Origin: Cytophagales bacterium
GTDB lineage: Bacteria > Bacteroidota > Bacteroidia > Cytophagales > 172606-1
Length of the DNA stretch: 7,224 bases
Direction: 5' to 3'
Assembly: GCA_025455595.1 (NCBI GenBank)
Contig: JALOMD010000341.1
Location: forward strand, 1 to 7,224
The position numbers and the translations under genes are program-made. Shown here in pieces: positions 1 to 6,308 of this stretch (position 1 is its first letter; each line of letters starts with the position of its first letter). The notes beneath the pieces were generated by a model. That model made no database searches. It worked only from the letters and a program-made list of their open reading frames with translations, and was not told the DNA's origin.

Positions 1-674
1 TCGGCCGGGTCGTAGCCGGCCATGCTCATGAACACCAGCCCCAACTTGTCGGCTTCGCTTTCCTGCATCCGGCTGTTGGGCAGCGAATACGCCAAGTTGG
101 CTCCCACGATGTACAGCCCAAGGAACAAGTCTTGGGTTTCGCGGGTCTTGGTTTTCAAGGCTTCTTCCAGCACCAAGCCGCCCAAGCCCACCAGCAGGCC
201 TTCGCTCATGCGTTCGTTGCCGTGGCGGGCAATGGCGTGGGCTATTTCGTGGCCCATCACCACGGCCAGCCCGGCCTCGTTTTGGGCCACGGGCAACAGG
301 CCGGTATAGACCACCACCTTGCCGCCGGGCATGCACCACGCATTCACGGTGTTGTCGTTGATGGTGTTGAACTCCCACTTGAAATTGCGGGTGTCTTTGC
401 CGAGGTTGTTCTGTTGCATGTAGGTTTCCACCGCCCGTTGGATGCGCGTCCCCACCGTTGTCACCTGCTGTGCCCGCCGGTCGTGGGGCGGCAGCGTGGC
501 ACTTACGCGCACCACCGAGTCGTAGGCCGCGAATGCCATGCTGGTAATCAGGGCGTTGGGCACCAAGTTCAACTGCTTGCGGCCCGTCACCGGCACGGTG
601 GCGCAAGAGCCGACAAACAGGAAGAATACGGTGACCAAAGCCAAACGGACGGTTTTCGGAAAGCGGTAGGCCAT
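1..674 (-). CDS. M48 family zinc metalloprotease, lipoprotein (partial, 3' end beyond window)
   Basis: The minus strand is open from an ATG at 674 to the left edge, giving 224 residues without a stop. Residues 1-24 form a lipoprotein signal: basic start, hydrophobic stretch to residue 21, then lipobox VGSC with Cys24 as the lipidated residue. The following CATVPVTGRKQLNLVP is typical of Bacteroidota M48 lipoproteins. The zinc site is visible: HEIAH at 142-146 (two His ligands, catalytic Glu143) and the downstream ESEAD at 205-209, whose Glu205 should be the third ligand. By family knowledge it is an envelope metallopeptidase related to LoiP/BepA/OMA1-type enzymes, acting in protein quality control; its substrate cannot be told. 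No C-terminal domains (such as TPR repeats) can be assessed because the gene is cut. A 182-residue plus-strand frame across it is antisense noise. Fold and catalytic class are very secure, the precise role is not. Confidence 0.95.
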   Translation of the reverse strand, partial: MAYRFPKTVRLALVTVFFLFVGSCATVPVTGRKQLNLVPNALITSMAFAAYDSVVRVSATLPPHDRRAQQVTTVGTRIQRAVETYMQQNNLGKDTRNFKWEFNTINDNTVNAWCMPGGKVVVYTGLLPVAQNEAGLAVVMGHEIAHAIARHGNERMSEGLLVGLGGLVLEEALKTKTRETQDLFLGLYIVGANLAYSLPNSRMQESEADKLGLVFMSMAGYDPA

Positions 675-727
675 GGATAACAAAGTCTTGGGTCTTTAGT
701 TGAATTGGTTGGTCAAGTCGTATCCAT

Positions 728-818
728 CTTTGCGCCCTTTGCGAAAGTCTTTGCGTGCTTTGCGAGAAACCCAATTTGTTACGCAAAGGCGCAAAGGTTC
801 TCGCAAAGCACGCAAAGA
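728..818. repeat. palindromic TTTGCG-unit repeat (cruciform)
   Basis: Four TTTGCG units (729-734, 738-743, 750-755, 759-764) are followed by four CGCAAA units in the opposite orientation (782-787, 790-795, 802-807, 811-816). The arms 748-768 and 798-818 are perfect 21-bp inverted repeats of each other, and the inner parts can pair further with a one-base bulge. Similar TTTGCG-rich intergenic palindromes are, as far as I recall, scattered through Bacteroidota genomes; this needs a search. It could form a strong hairpin in RNA between the two genes. Confidence 0.85.
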
Positions 819-878
819 ACCATGTCTGCAACCTCACTGACCAATACACTATTTTTGTTTCTGTTTCAGTATAATCAG

Positions 879-907
879 GCGTTTTGGGCAAAAATTGTCC
901 AAAACGC
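879..907. repeat. 29-bp palindrome, copy 1
   Basis: The arms GCGTTTTGGGCA and TGTCCAAAACGC are separated by AAAAT and pair fully, with one G-T wobble if transcribed. This is one of six related copies in the window. It lies 78 bp beyond the stop codon of the lipocalin-like lipoprotein gene. No T-tract follows on the minus strand, so it is not a textbook intrinsic terminator. The A/T-rich flank to its left (841-878) faintly resembles the linker of the composite element (TATAATCAG against TTTTATCAG), so it may be the remnant of a longer copy. Confidence 0.85.
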
Positions 908-984
908 TTTCGATACAATTCACGTCTGTGGGGACTGCCCTAATCACATCAAACGGAAAATCTTACGATAGCCTTTTTATCCGT

Positions 985-1878
985 TCATTCTCTTTTCCTG
1001 GACAGCGTGTATGTTAAGCCTGTGAATTGCTTGTTGGTCAATCGCAGGATGAAGCCGCCTTTGTAAGCGTTGAACGCACACGCGTACTCGCCCGCGTCGT
1101 CGCGGTTGGTCAGGGTCAGGGTCCACTGGTCGGTGCTGAAGTTTCCGCTGTAGTTGGTTTCGGTCTGTACCCCGTTGAGGAAAACGGTATTTCGGTTTTC
1201 GTATTTGCCGCTGCTGCGGAACGTGAACTCGTTGTTGACGGCGGATGCACCGAAGCCCACATACGACCCGGCGGCGTTGTAATACTCAAAGGCGGTGGCA
1301 TCGCCGCCGCCCCACTGGCCCACCAAGTCGGCGGCGGCAACGGCGAACTGGTTGTAGTTGATGAACTGGACGAAGGCATCCCAGTTGGGGCACAGCCGGT
1401 AATAGGTGTCGCGGTCAGGCGTGAAGGCGGTGATGACCCAACCGCCCCCGTTTAGCGAACGATACGTCATGCCCAGGTAGCCGCTCTTGCCGCTTTTCTT
1501 GTCGGTGGCGGCGGCTTCGAGCATGTCGTTTTTGCCAAAGCTGTACGCCTCCTTTTCCCGCACAAAAACCTGACCCGTGTTGTAGTCGGGTTTGACACGC
1601 GCATCCCAATAGTAAGGTTCAAAGATGCTGGTGTTTGGGGGACGGTTATTGTCAAGATTCTGGTCAGGGTAGTAGAGCCGCACTTCGATGCCGTCTTTGG
1701 TCACCTGCACGTATTCGGCTTGGACGGTAGCCACCCAGCCGTCGCTGAAGTTGGTGGTGGTGTAGGTGATGCCGTTGGGTATGACATCGGCAGGAGCGGG
1801 TTCTTCGGTGATGGAACAGGCCGTTGTGATCAATAATGCGCTGGCAAACAGGATTGAGGTCAATGGAAGGGATTTCAT
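985..1878 (-). CDS. lipoprotein with lipocalin-like C-terminal half
   Basis: The product has 297 residues. Residues 1-21 are a lipoprotein signal with lipobox TTAC and Cys21 as the lipid anchor, followed by an acidic and proline-rich linker (SITEEPAPADV). Residues 35-180 contain many aromatics and match no family I recognise. Residues 185-296 read like the lipocalin-like domain common in Bacteroidota lipoproteins: an opening DLVGQWGGG, alternating strands with YY, SYVGFG, FTFRSSGKYE and TLTLTNRDDAGEYAC, and a closing LTYTLSRKRE. Cys163 and Cys267 are the only cysteines after the anchor and could pair. It probably sits on the outer membrane or in the periplasm and may bind a small hydrophobic or sugar ligand, but that is inference from the fold. 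The ATG at 1878 is chosen because the signal peptide starts there. It stands alone, with large gaps on both sides. Confidence 0.88.
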   Translation of the reverse strand: MKSLPLTSILFASALLITTACSITEEPAPADVIPNGITYTTTNFSDGWVATVQAEYVQVTKDGIEVRLYYPDQNLDNNRPPNTSIFEPYYWDARVKPDYNTGQVFVREKEAYSFGKNDMLEAAATDKKSGKSGYLGMTYRSLNGGGWVITAFTPDRDTYYRLCPNWDAFVQFINYNQFAVAAADLVGQWGGGDATAFEYYNAAGSYVGFGASAVNNEFTFRSSGKYENRNTVFLNGVQTETNYSGNFSTDQWTLTLTNRDDAGEYACAFNAYKGGFILRLTNKQFTGLTYTLSRKRE

Positions 1879-1933
1879 AGGAGCAGGTTTTAGAGAAAAT
1901 TACGATTTACGAAGTGTGATTTTTAAGTCAGAG

Positions 1934-1961
1934 GCGTTTTGGACGATTTTTCCTAAAACGC
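1934..1961. repeat. 29-bp palindrome family, copy 2 (degenerate)
   Basis: GCGTTTTGGA and TCCTAAAACGC flank a short spacer. Seven outer base pairs (GCGTTTT with AAAACGC) are intact, and the inner GGA/TCC pair only if one T is bulged out. This copy is one base shorter than the others. It lies 55 bp upstream of the lipocalin-like lipoprotein start and forms the left end of composite element A. Confidence 0.75.
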
Positions 1962-2054
1962 AGACCGAATTGCAACGCTTGAGAACTTGGTCTTGACACA
2001 ATGATAAGCATCGGAATTCACTGTTCATTCAGAGAATTTACAGTGTTTTATCAG

Positions 2055-2083
2055 TCGTTTTGGGCAAAAAACACCCAAAACGC
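2055..2083. repeat. 29-bp palindrome, copy 3
   Basis: CGTTTTGGG (2056-2064) and CCCAAAACG (2074-2082) form nine perfect pairs around an A-rich nine-base loop. It starts 13 bp past the stop codon of the 448-residue lipoprotein gene, so it could act as an RNA-stabilising or terminating hairpin for that transcript. It is the right end of composite element A. Confidence 0.85.
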
Positions 2084-2096
2084 TATTGGGTATTAG

Positions 2097-3443
2097 TTAA
2101 TTTATTAACATCAAATTGAAATAGCCGGAGACAGAATGCGGTACAGAGGAGCGGCAGCCAGTCACCTTGTTATCATAGATTGTGCCTGAAAACCTGCCGA
2201 TTACCGGGGAAAATTTTTCTCCCCGATAGAAGTCAAAAGTGACGGTTATACTGCCTGGGCAAACGCCGCCGTCGCTGCGGCAATTGTTCGTGGTGCCGGT
2301 TCGGGTGATACGTAGGTAATCGTACGCACGACTTCCGTCAAACAGGCCGAATTCAGCACCGTCTCCGTCCTTGCAATTGCTCAGCACAACGGCTCCTCCG
2401 CGTGGCTTTGCAATGCCCAATGCAAACGCCCATTGGGCATTGTTTCCTCCAAACGAAAGAACTCCGTTTTGCCCTCGTCCGCAATACGCTATGCCCGTGT
2501 TAGGATCAGTGCCGAACTGCTGGGCCTTGTAGGTCACGCCGTCAACGGTGACGGACAAGATGTCGTCCTCAATTATGGTGATGTTGGAGACGAGCATCAG
2601 TTTTGTATTGCTTCCGGTAAAGATTAACTCCGTACTCACCGCCACTGGGTTTTGGCTGGTGGGCATACGGCCGGGAGCGGTGTATTTGGCAGTCAGGCCG
2701 TTGCCCTGCAACTGCCCTTCGCCAGCCAACCGCCATTGACCTACCGTATATTTGGCTCTCCCGTCTTCAAGGAAATCCGGTGTCAGAATAGGAGAGCCAA
2801 TCGCTTGGGAATTTTGGAGGGATACAGGAGCGAAACCACTGCTGTTTCGGTTGGTGGACACAAACCCTGTCACCTGCAACTCCGCAGACTCACCCGGTCT
2901 CAGCCAAAATTGCGACGGAATCAATGTCATTTGTGCGAAACGACCCACCACCCAATCACTGAAATGCTCGATTTCGCTGCTCACCATGCGGGCCGAGGCA
3001 TCTACTTTGCTGGACAGCATAGCCTCCCACGAGCCGTCTTTGACTTGGGTCAGAATCCAGAACAGTTCGGGCGAAGAGCCGCCCAGCATTTCGTCGGTGT
3101 AGTTGAAAGTGAGCTTGACCGGGACTTTGAACCGCTGCCCGTCGGGCGAGAAGCGGTAGGCCCCGCCAGCCACGCCCAGCGGGGCGTTGTTGGTGATGGG
3201 CTGGATGGAGATGGTGGTGGCCGCGTCCAAGGCTCCGGCGGGCACTTGCAGGCTCACCGTGCCGTCGGCCGAGGTCAGGCTGCCGCCCTGTGGCCCGATG
3301 CTGGCCGAGACGGCGGCCCCGGTCGGTTCGCCCGGTTCGGTGACGACGGGTTCGCCCGCGTTGGGCGTGGGGTCGTTCTGCTTGCACGAGCCGATGCCCA
3401 AAAGGCTGGCCGTCAGGGCGATGACGAGGATTTTGAGTTTCAT
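2097..3443 (-). CDS. ZU5-domain lipoprotein (448 aa), tandem paralogue
   Basis: The ATG at 3443 is chosen over an upstream in-frame ATG at 3542 because it begins the signal peptide MKLKILVIALTASLLGIGSC (Cys20 anchor) exactly as in the paralogue at 5222; the longer start would begin inside a palindrome and hide the signal. A proline and glutamate-rich linker (21-46) leads to a ZU5-like beta domain, about 47-150, with IGPQGGSL and VPAGAL. HFSDWVVG at 160-167 is a motif seen after such domains. Residues 235-270 form a second block (GQWRLAGEGQLQGNGLTAKY, then TAPGR and NPVAVS) that looks Ig-like. The C-terminal domain (about 296-448) begins SVTVDGVTYKA and ends RFSGTIYDN...SVSGYFNLML, with Cys321, 357, 388, 395 and 430. 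It is probably surface or periplasmic; binding partner unknown. Residues 1-108 equal those of the neighbour. Confidence 0.93.
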   Translation of the reverse strand: MKLKILVIALTASLLGIGSCKQNDPTPNAGEPVVTEPGEPTGAAVSASIGPQGGSLTSADGTVSLQVPAGALDAATTISIQPITNNAPLGVAGGAYRFSPDGQRFKVPVKLTFNYTDEMLGGSSPELFWILTQVKDGSWEAMLSSKVDASARMVSSEIEHFSDWVVGRFAQMTLIPSQFWLRPGESAELQVTGFVSTNRNSSGFAPVSLQNSQAIGSPILTPDFLEDGRAKYTVGQWRLAGEGQLQGNGLTAKYTAPGRMPTSQNPVAVSTELIFTGSNTKLMLVSNITIIEDDILSVTVDGVTYKAQQFGTDPNTGIAYCGRGQNGVLSFGGNNAQWAFALGIAKPRGGAVVLSNCKDGDGAEFGLFDGSRAYDYLRITRTGTTNNCRSDGGVCPGSITVTFDFYRGEKFSPVIGRFSGTIYDNKVTGCRSSVPHSVSGYFNLMLIN

Positions 3444-3518
3444 AGTTGGGGTTTTGAAGTTTGAGAAGGCACTATTTTGAAATTGTTCAAATGCTTCATT
3501 GTTGAACGGCTGGTTTTG

Positions 3519-3547
3519 GCGTTTTAGGCAATTTTTGCCCAAAACGC
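3519..3547. repeat. 29-bp palindrome, copy 4
   Basis: The arms GCGTTTTAGGCA and TGCCCAAAACGC around ATTTT pair at 11 of 12 positions; the single mismatch is A against C at the eighth pair. It lies 76 bp upstream of the 448-residue lipoprotein start and is the left end of composite element B. Confidence 0.87.
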
Positions 3548-3640
3548 AAACAAGGTTTCAACACGTGCGAACTTGGCTTTGTCGCAATGACAAGCATTAG
3601 AAATCACTGTTTATTCAGAGAATTTACCGTGTTTGGTTAA

Positions 3641-3669
3641 GCGTTTTGGGCGTTTTTTGTCCAAAACGC
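3641..3669. repeat. 29-bp palindrome, copy 5
   Basis: GCGTTTTGGGCG and TGTCCAAAACGC around TTTTT pair at all 12 positions if two G-T wobbles are allowed. It lies 86 bp past the stop codon of the 488-residue lipoprotein gene and is the right end of composite element B. Its T-rich loop is not followed by a T-tract on the minus strand. Confidence 0.87.
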
Positions 3670-3755
3670 CTTCATCCCGAACCAAGCAGGATAACCACAC
3701 GGGAGCCTTTTCCTGTAGCCCGACAAACCGGACTGCGAGCATCAGAGCGGCCTTT

Positions 3756-5222
3756 TCATTCTATATCTTCCAATGCAAGGTTAAACTCGCCTGCGATGGA
3801 GTGTTTGCTCGAAGTTGTACAATTGGCTTGGGCTTTTGTGTCTTCGTAGATTATACCCGAAAAACTGCCCGATATTGCGCTTCCTTTTCGTTTCTCGAAT
3901 TGCTCCAAGGTCAGCGTGAAAATATCCGATCCGTAACCGTCGCCGCTCCAGAGGCAACTGCCGTTCGTTTTCTGGCGCACCAAGTAGTTGACACCATACA
4001 GGGTATTGCTTTCTCTGAAGCGGAACTGTACATCTGGGCCAGTCTCTCCTACAGAACTGCCAAGCCTTGAAGCGTTTTTTCCTTTTACGACGCGAGGGAA
4101 ACTAATTGCCAGTTCGCCGTCAGGCACGGTAGCTATCAAGACTAACCTCTCAAACTGTGTCGATATGTCTCTTAGGCCGCAATAACCAATTGTTCCTGCT
4201 CCGGGCGGGAAATTTCCGTCTTTGGGAACGAAGGTACCCAATTGGTAGGCTTTGTACGTTTTGCCGTCAAGCGTAAAGGTGAACACACCCTTTTCAACGA
4301 TTCTGATGTTGGAAACGAGCAGCAGCTTTTGTCTGGGCGTACTTTTGCCATACTCAAGTTCCAGGCTCACCGCCACGGGGTTTCGGCTCGGCACGCGGCC
4401 GGGGGCGGTGTACTTGGCAGTCAGTCCGTTGCCCTGCAACTGCCCCTCGCCGCCCAGCCGCCACTGCTTGACGTTAATCGTTGTCGTTTTCTCGGAAGGA
4501 TCGACGATGGGTGCCAAATAGTCCCCAATCGGTGCCAACTCCAATATTTCTTCACTCACCAGCGGAGCCAAATCGTCTTCTTCATCAGCGGCATCGGCGG
4601 AACTGGACTTGAAGCCGGTCACGCCCAACTGCACCGAAGCACCCGGTTCCAGCGTGGAGCTTTCCGGAGCCAGCGTCAAGTCCATGAACTTGCCCACCAC
4701 CCAGTCGCTGAAGTGCTTGATCTCGCCGCTCACGGTGCGGAAGTGCTTGATCTCGCCGCTCACGGTGCGGTTGGCCGCGTTGACGCTGCTTTTGAGCAAG
4801 GCTTTCCACGAGCCGTCGGCGGCCTGGGTCAATATCCAGAACAGCTCGGGCGAGGAGCCGCCGAGCATCTGGTCGGTGTAGCGGAAGGTGAGCTTGGCGG
4901 GCACCTTGAACCGCTGCCCGTCGGGCGAGAAGCGGTAGGCTCCGCCAGCCACGCCCAGCGGGGCGTTGTTGGTGATGGGCTGGATGGAGATGGTGGTGGC
5001 CGCGTCCAAGGCTCCGGCGGGCACTTGCAGGCTCACTGTGCCGTCGGCGGAAGTGAGGCTGCCGCCCTGTGGCCCGATGCTGGCCGAGACGGCGGCCCCG
5101 GTCGGCTCGCCCGGCTCGGTGACGACGGGTTCGCCCGCGTTGGGCGTGGGGTCGTTCTGCTTGCACGAGCCGATGCCCAACAAGCTGGCTGTCAGGGCGA
5201 TGACGAGGATTTTGAGTTTCAT
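3756..5222 (-). CDS. ZU5-domain lipoprotein (488 aa), tandem paralogue
   Basis: The signal peptide is identical to that of the next gene downstream, with Cys20 in GIGSC. The ZU5-like domain spans about 47-150; residues 1-108 are identical to the paralogue and the first change is Ala109 for Val. RTVSGEIKHF occurs twice in a row (152-161, 162-171) owing to a perfect 30-bp duplication, followed by SDWVVGKF. Residues 204-250 hold an acidic insert (DAADEEDDLAP and SEEILEL) missing from the paralogue. The second shared block VKQWRLGGEGQLQGNGLTAK (251-270), then YTAPGRVPSRNPVAVS, looks Ig-like. The C-terminal part (313-488) starts TFTLDGKTYKAYQLG and ends FSGIIYED...HSIAGEFNLALEDIE; it is related in layout but poorly conserved. 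It has cysteines at 348, 423 and 468. About 35 bp upstream of the ATG also match the paralogue's leader. Likely an envelope lipoprotein; ligand unknown. Confidence 0.93.
   Translation of the reverse strand: MKLKILVIALTASLLGIGSCKQNDPTPNAGEPVVTEPGEPTGAAVSASIGPQGGSLTSADGTVSLQVPAGALDAATTISIQPITNNAPLGVAGGAYRFSPDGQRFKVPAKLTFRYTDQMLGGSSPELFWILTQAADGSWKALLKSSVNAANRTVSGEIKHFRTVSGEIKHFSDWVVGKFMDLTLAPESSTLEPGASVQLGVTGFKSSSADAADEEDDLAPLVSEEILELAPIGDYLAPIVDPSEKTTTINVKQWRLGGEGQLQGNGLTAKYTAPGRVPSRNPVAVSLELEYGKSTPRQKLLLVSNIRIVEKGVFTFTLDGKTYKAYQLGTFVPKDGNFPPGAGTIGYCGLRDISTQFERLVLIATVPDGELAISFPRVVKGKNASRLGSSVGETGPDVQFRFRESNTLYGVNYLVRQKTNGSCLWSGDGYGSDIFTLTLEQFEKRKGSAISGSFSGIIYEDTKAQANCTTSSKHSIAGEFNLALEDIE
4711..4770. 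repeat. perfect 30-bp in-frame tandem duplication
   Basis: The 30 bases at 4711-4740 are repeated exactly at 4741-4770 inside the 488-residue lipoprotein gene. Each copy encodes RTVSGEIKHF. The paralogue has a single equivalent (ARMVSSEIEHF). Identity without a single substitution, even silent, points to a very recent slippage or unequal-crossover event, or to an assembly artefact. The reading frame is preserved. Confidence 0.97.
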
Positions 5223-5257
5223 AGTCGGGGTTTTGAAGTTTGAAGAGATACTATTTC

Positions 5258-5358
5258 GTCTGAACCTTGATTCGCTTTATTCTTTAGACAGGATTACAGG
5301 ATGAACAGGATTTTCTTAATCAAGGCAATCTTTTAATCCCACGAATCAAGGTTCAGAC
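5258..5358. repeat. 101-bp element with perfect 17-bp inverted ends
   Basis: GTCTGAACCTTGATTCG at 5258-5274 is the exact reverse complement of 5342-5358. The interior carries three direct ACAGGAT units (5288-5294, 5296-5302, 5305-5311). There is no coding capacity, so it looks like a small non-autonomous palindromic element. Its right end includes the last base of the TAG stop codon of the coiled-coil gene; its left end begins 36 bp upstream of the 488-residue lipoprotein start. It may act as a hairpin at the 3' end of the upstream transcript. ACAGGAT-rich intergenic repeats are, from memory, common in Bacteroidota. Confidence 0.9.
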
Positions 5359-6221
5359 TACTTCATCCCGTTCAGCCACTGCTGGGCAAAGTCGCGGGCG
5401 GCCATTGTCGGTTCTTTTCCGGCGCGGTAGAGTTGTTTCCACAAGTCGCTTTTCTTTTCGTAGGCCGGGTTTGCAAATTCTTTCTTGCCGTATTTTCCGT
5501 TTTTAAGTTCCGCTGCAAAGTCAACCGAACCGGCGGTTTGGATGAACTGTTGCAAGTACCGTTTCACCATCGCGGAGTGCTGGTTTTCGTCCCACAGTTT
5601 TTGTAGGTCCTGAATGCGTTTTTCTTCGTCTTTTATGGCTTTGGCGTAGTCTTGTGCGGCTTGTTTCTGGTCGTCGGCCATTTGTTTGTTGCCGTTGCCT
5701 TTCATGGCCTGTTGAAATTCCGCCCATTGTTCTTTTGTCATCTGCTGTTTCATCGTTTCTGCCATTTGCGGATTGTCTTTCATCATCTGCGCCATCTGTT
5801 TGTAGGCATCGTTCATGTTTTGCTCCGAAGAAGCGGCTGATTTTTGTTGCTGGGCAGCGGCTTTGCGCTGCTCTTCCAGCCGGGCGTAGTCGCCTTTGGC
5901 TTTGGGGTCGTAGATGTTGCGTTTGGCGAGGTCGTCTTGCCATTGTTTCTTGAACCGCTCGGACATGACGTAGCTCTTCACCAACGCCCCCAGCGACTTC
6001 ACTGCCGAGGCTTGCGAACCGGCGGGCAAGGCTTTGGCTTTGCCGACAAATGACGTTAGTTGCAACCCGCGCCAATCGGGGGCTTTCAGGCCGGTTTGCG
6101 CGGTTTTCAGTGTTGCATTTTCGAGTTGGGCTTGCGTGAGGCTAAGGTCGCTGAGGATGTCGGCTGCTTTCCAAGCGATTATAGCCAGCAGTGTGGCCGC
6201 CAACAGAAGGGTCTTTTTCAT
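5358..6221 (-). CDS. secreted or membrane-anchored coiled-coil protein, unknown function (287 aa)
   Basis: I do not recognise the family. The ATG at 6221 is preferred to one at 6332 because it starts a signal-like segment MKKTLLLAATLLAIIAW; the longer frame would add 37 residues read through repeat DNA. The signal lacks a lipobox and has no clear A-x-A cleavage site, so it may stay as a membrane anchor. The rest is highly charged, apparently without cysteine. Residues 110-225 are strongly helical, rich in Gln, Lys, Met and Ala, with stretches such as EEQRKAAAQQQKSAASSEQN, MAQMMKDNPQMAETMKQQM and KDEEKRIQDLQKLWDENQ, consistent with a coiled coil. The C-terminal part (235-287) has conserved-looking aromatics (KYGKKEF, SDLWKQLYRAGKEP, DFAQQWLNGMK). 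It probably acts in the periplasm as a structural or scaffold protein, which is inference only. The stop codon touches the 101-bp inverted-repeat element. Confidence 0.88.
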   Translation of the reverse strand: MKKTLLLAATLLAIIAWKAADILSDLSLTQAQLENATLKTAQTGLKAPDWRGLQLTSFVGKAKALPAGSQASAVKSLGALVKSYVMSERFKKQWQDDLAKRNIYDPKAKGDYARLEEQRKAAAQQQKSAASSEQNMNDAYKQMAQMMKDNPQMAETMKQQMTKEQWAEFQQAMKGNGNKQMADDQKQAAQDYAKAIKDEEKRIQDLQKLWDENQHSAMVKRYLQQFIQTAGSVDFAAELKNGKYGKKEFANPAYEKKSDLWKQLYRAGKEPTMAARDFAQQWLNGMK

Positions 6222-6308
6222 GGGATTTATTTTTTTTGTTGAAGATGTTTCACGAACGGATTTGATAAAAACTGCCCAAAACGGCTTTTCTACTGTCGGA
6301 AAGGCGTT

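Larger units (their letters stand above)
675..984. other. intergenic region with repeats, no gene
   Basis: This gap separates the M48 gene from the upstream lipocalin-like lipoprotein gene. I find no convincing coding frame on either strand. It holds two imperfect heptamers (GTCTTGG GTCTTTA, 685-698) next to the M48 start, the TTTGCG cruciform (728-818) and one 29-bp palindrome (879-907). The M48 promoter must lie here, but no clear TAnnTTTG match was found, and no classic hairpin plus T-tract terminator follows the stop codon at 985. Confidence 0.6.
1934..2083. repeat. composite two-palindrome element A
   Basis: Two 29-bp-family palindromes (1934-1961 and 2055-2083) enclose a 93-bp linker (1962-2054). 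The linker aligns without gaps to the 93-bp linker at 3548-3640 with about 70 of 93 positions identical by hand count. The best conserved stretch covers ATTCAGAGAATTTAC and its left flank. The element occupies most of the gap between the 448-residue ZU5 lipoprotein gene and the lipocalin-like gene. The arrangement resembles the paired REP units called BIMEs, but homology to REPs is not shown. Confidence 0.8.
3519..3669. repeat. composite two-palindrome element B
   Basis: This is the second copy of the palindrome, 93-bp linker, palindrome arrangement (palindromes 3519-3547 and 3641-3669, linker 3548-3640). The linker has the same length as in element A and is about 75% identical to it. It sits in the equivalent place: upstream of the 448-residue lipoprotein gene and downstream of the 488-residue one. 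The repeated unit of the tandem duplication therefore appears to be element plus gene plus short leader. Confidence 0.8.

Noticed and set aside
132..680. Plus-strand open frame of 182 residues
   Set aside because: It is antisense to the clear M48 metalloprotease coding frame with HEIAH motif.
3444..3542. Upstream in-frame start giving a 481-residue form of the ZU5 lipoprotein
   Set aside because: It would begin inside a palindrome and place 33 residues before the signal peptide; the start at 3443 matches the paralogue exactly.
3641..3669. Intrinsic terminator for the 488-residue lipoprotein gene
   Set aside because: The hairpin is good but AT-rich, 86 bp past the stop, and lacks a T-tract on the minus strand; kept only as a repeat.
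879..3669. CRISPR-like array formed by the recurring 29-bp units
   Set aside because: The spacing is irregular (from about 90 bp to over 3 kb), genes lie between the units, and the units are full palindromes with mismatches.
4242..5243. Long plus-strand open frame of 333 residues, with a similar one at 2652-3464
   Set aside because: Both are antisense to the ZU5 lipoprotein genes and resemble each other only because the sense genes are duplicated; composition is Gly/His/Arg-rich with no signal or domain.
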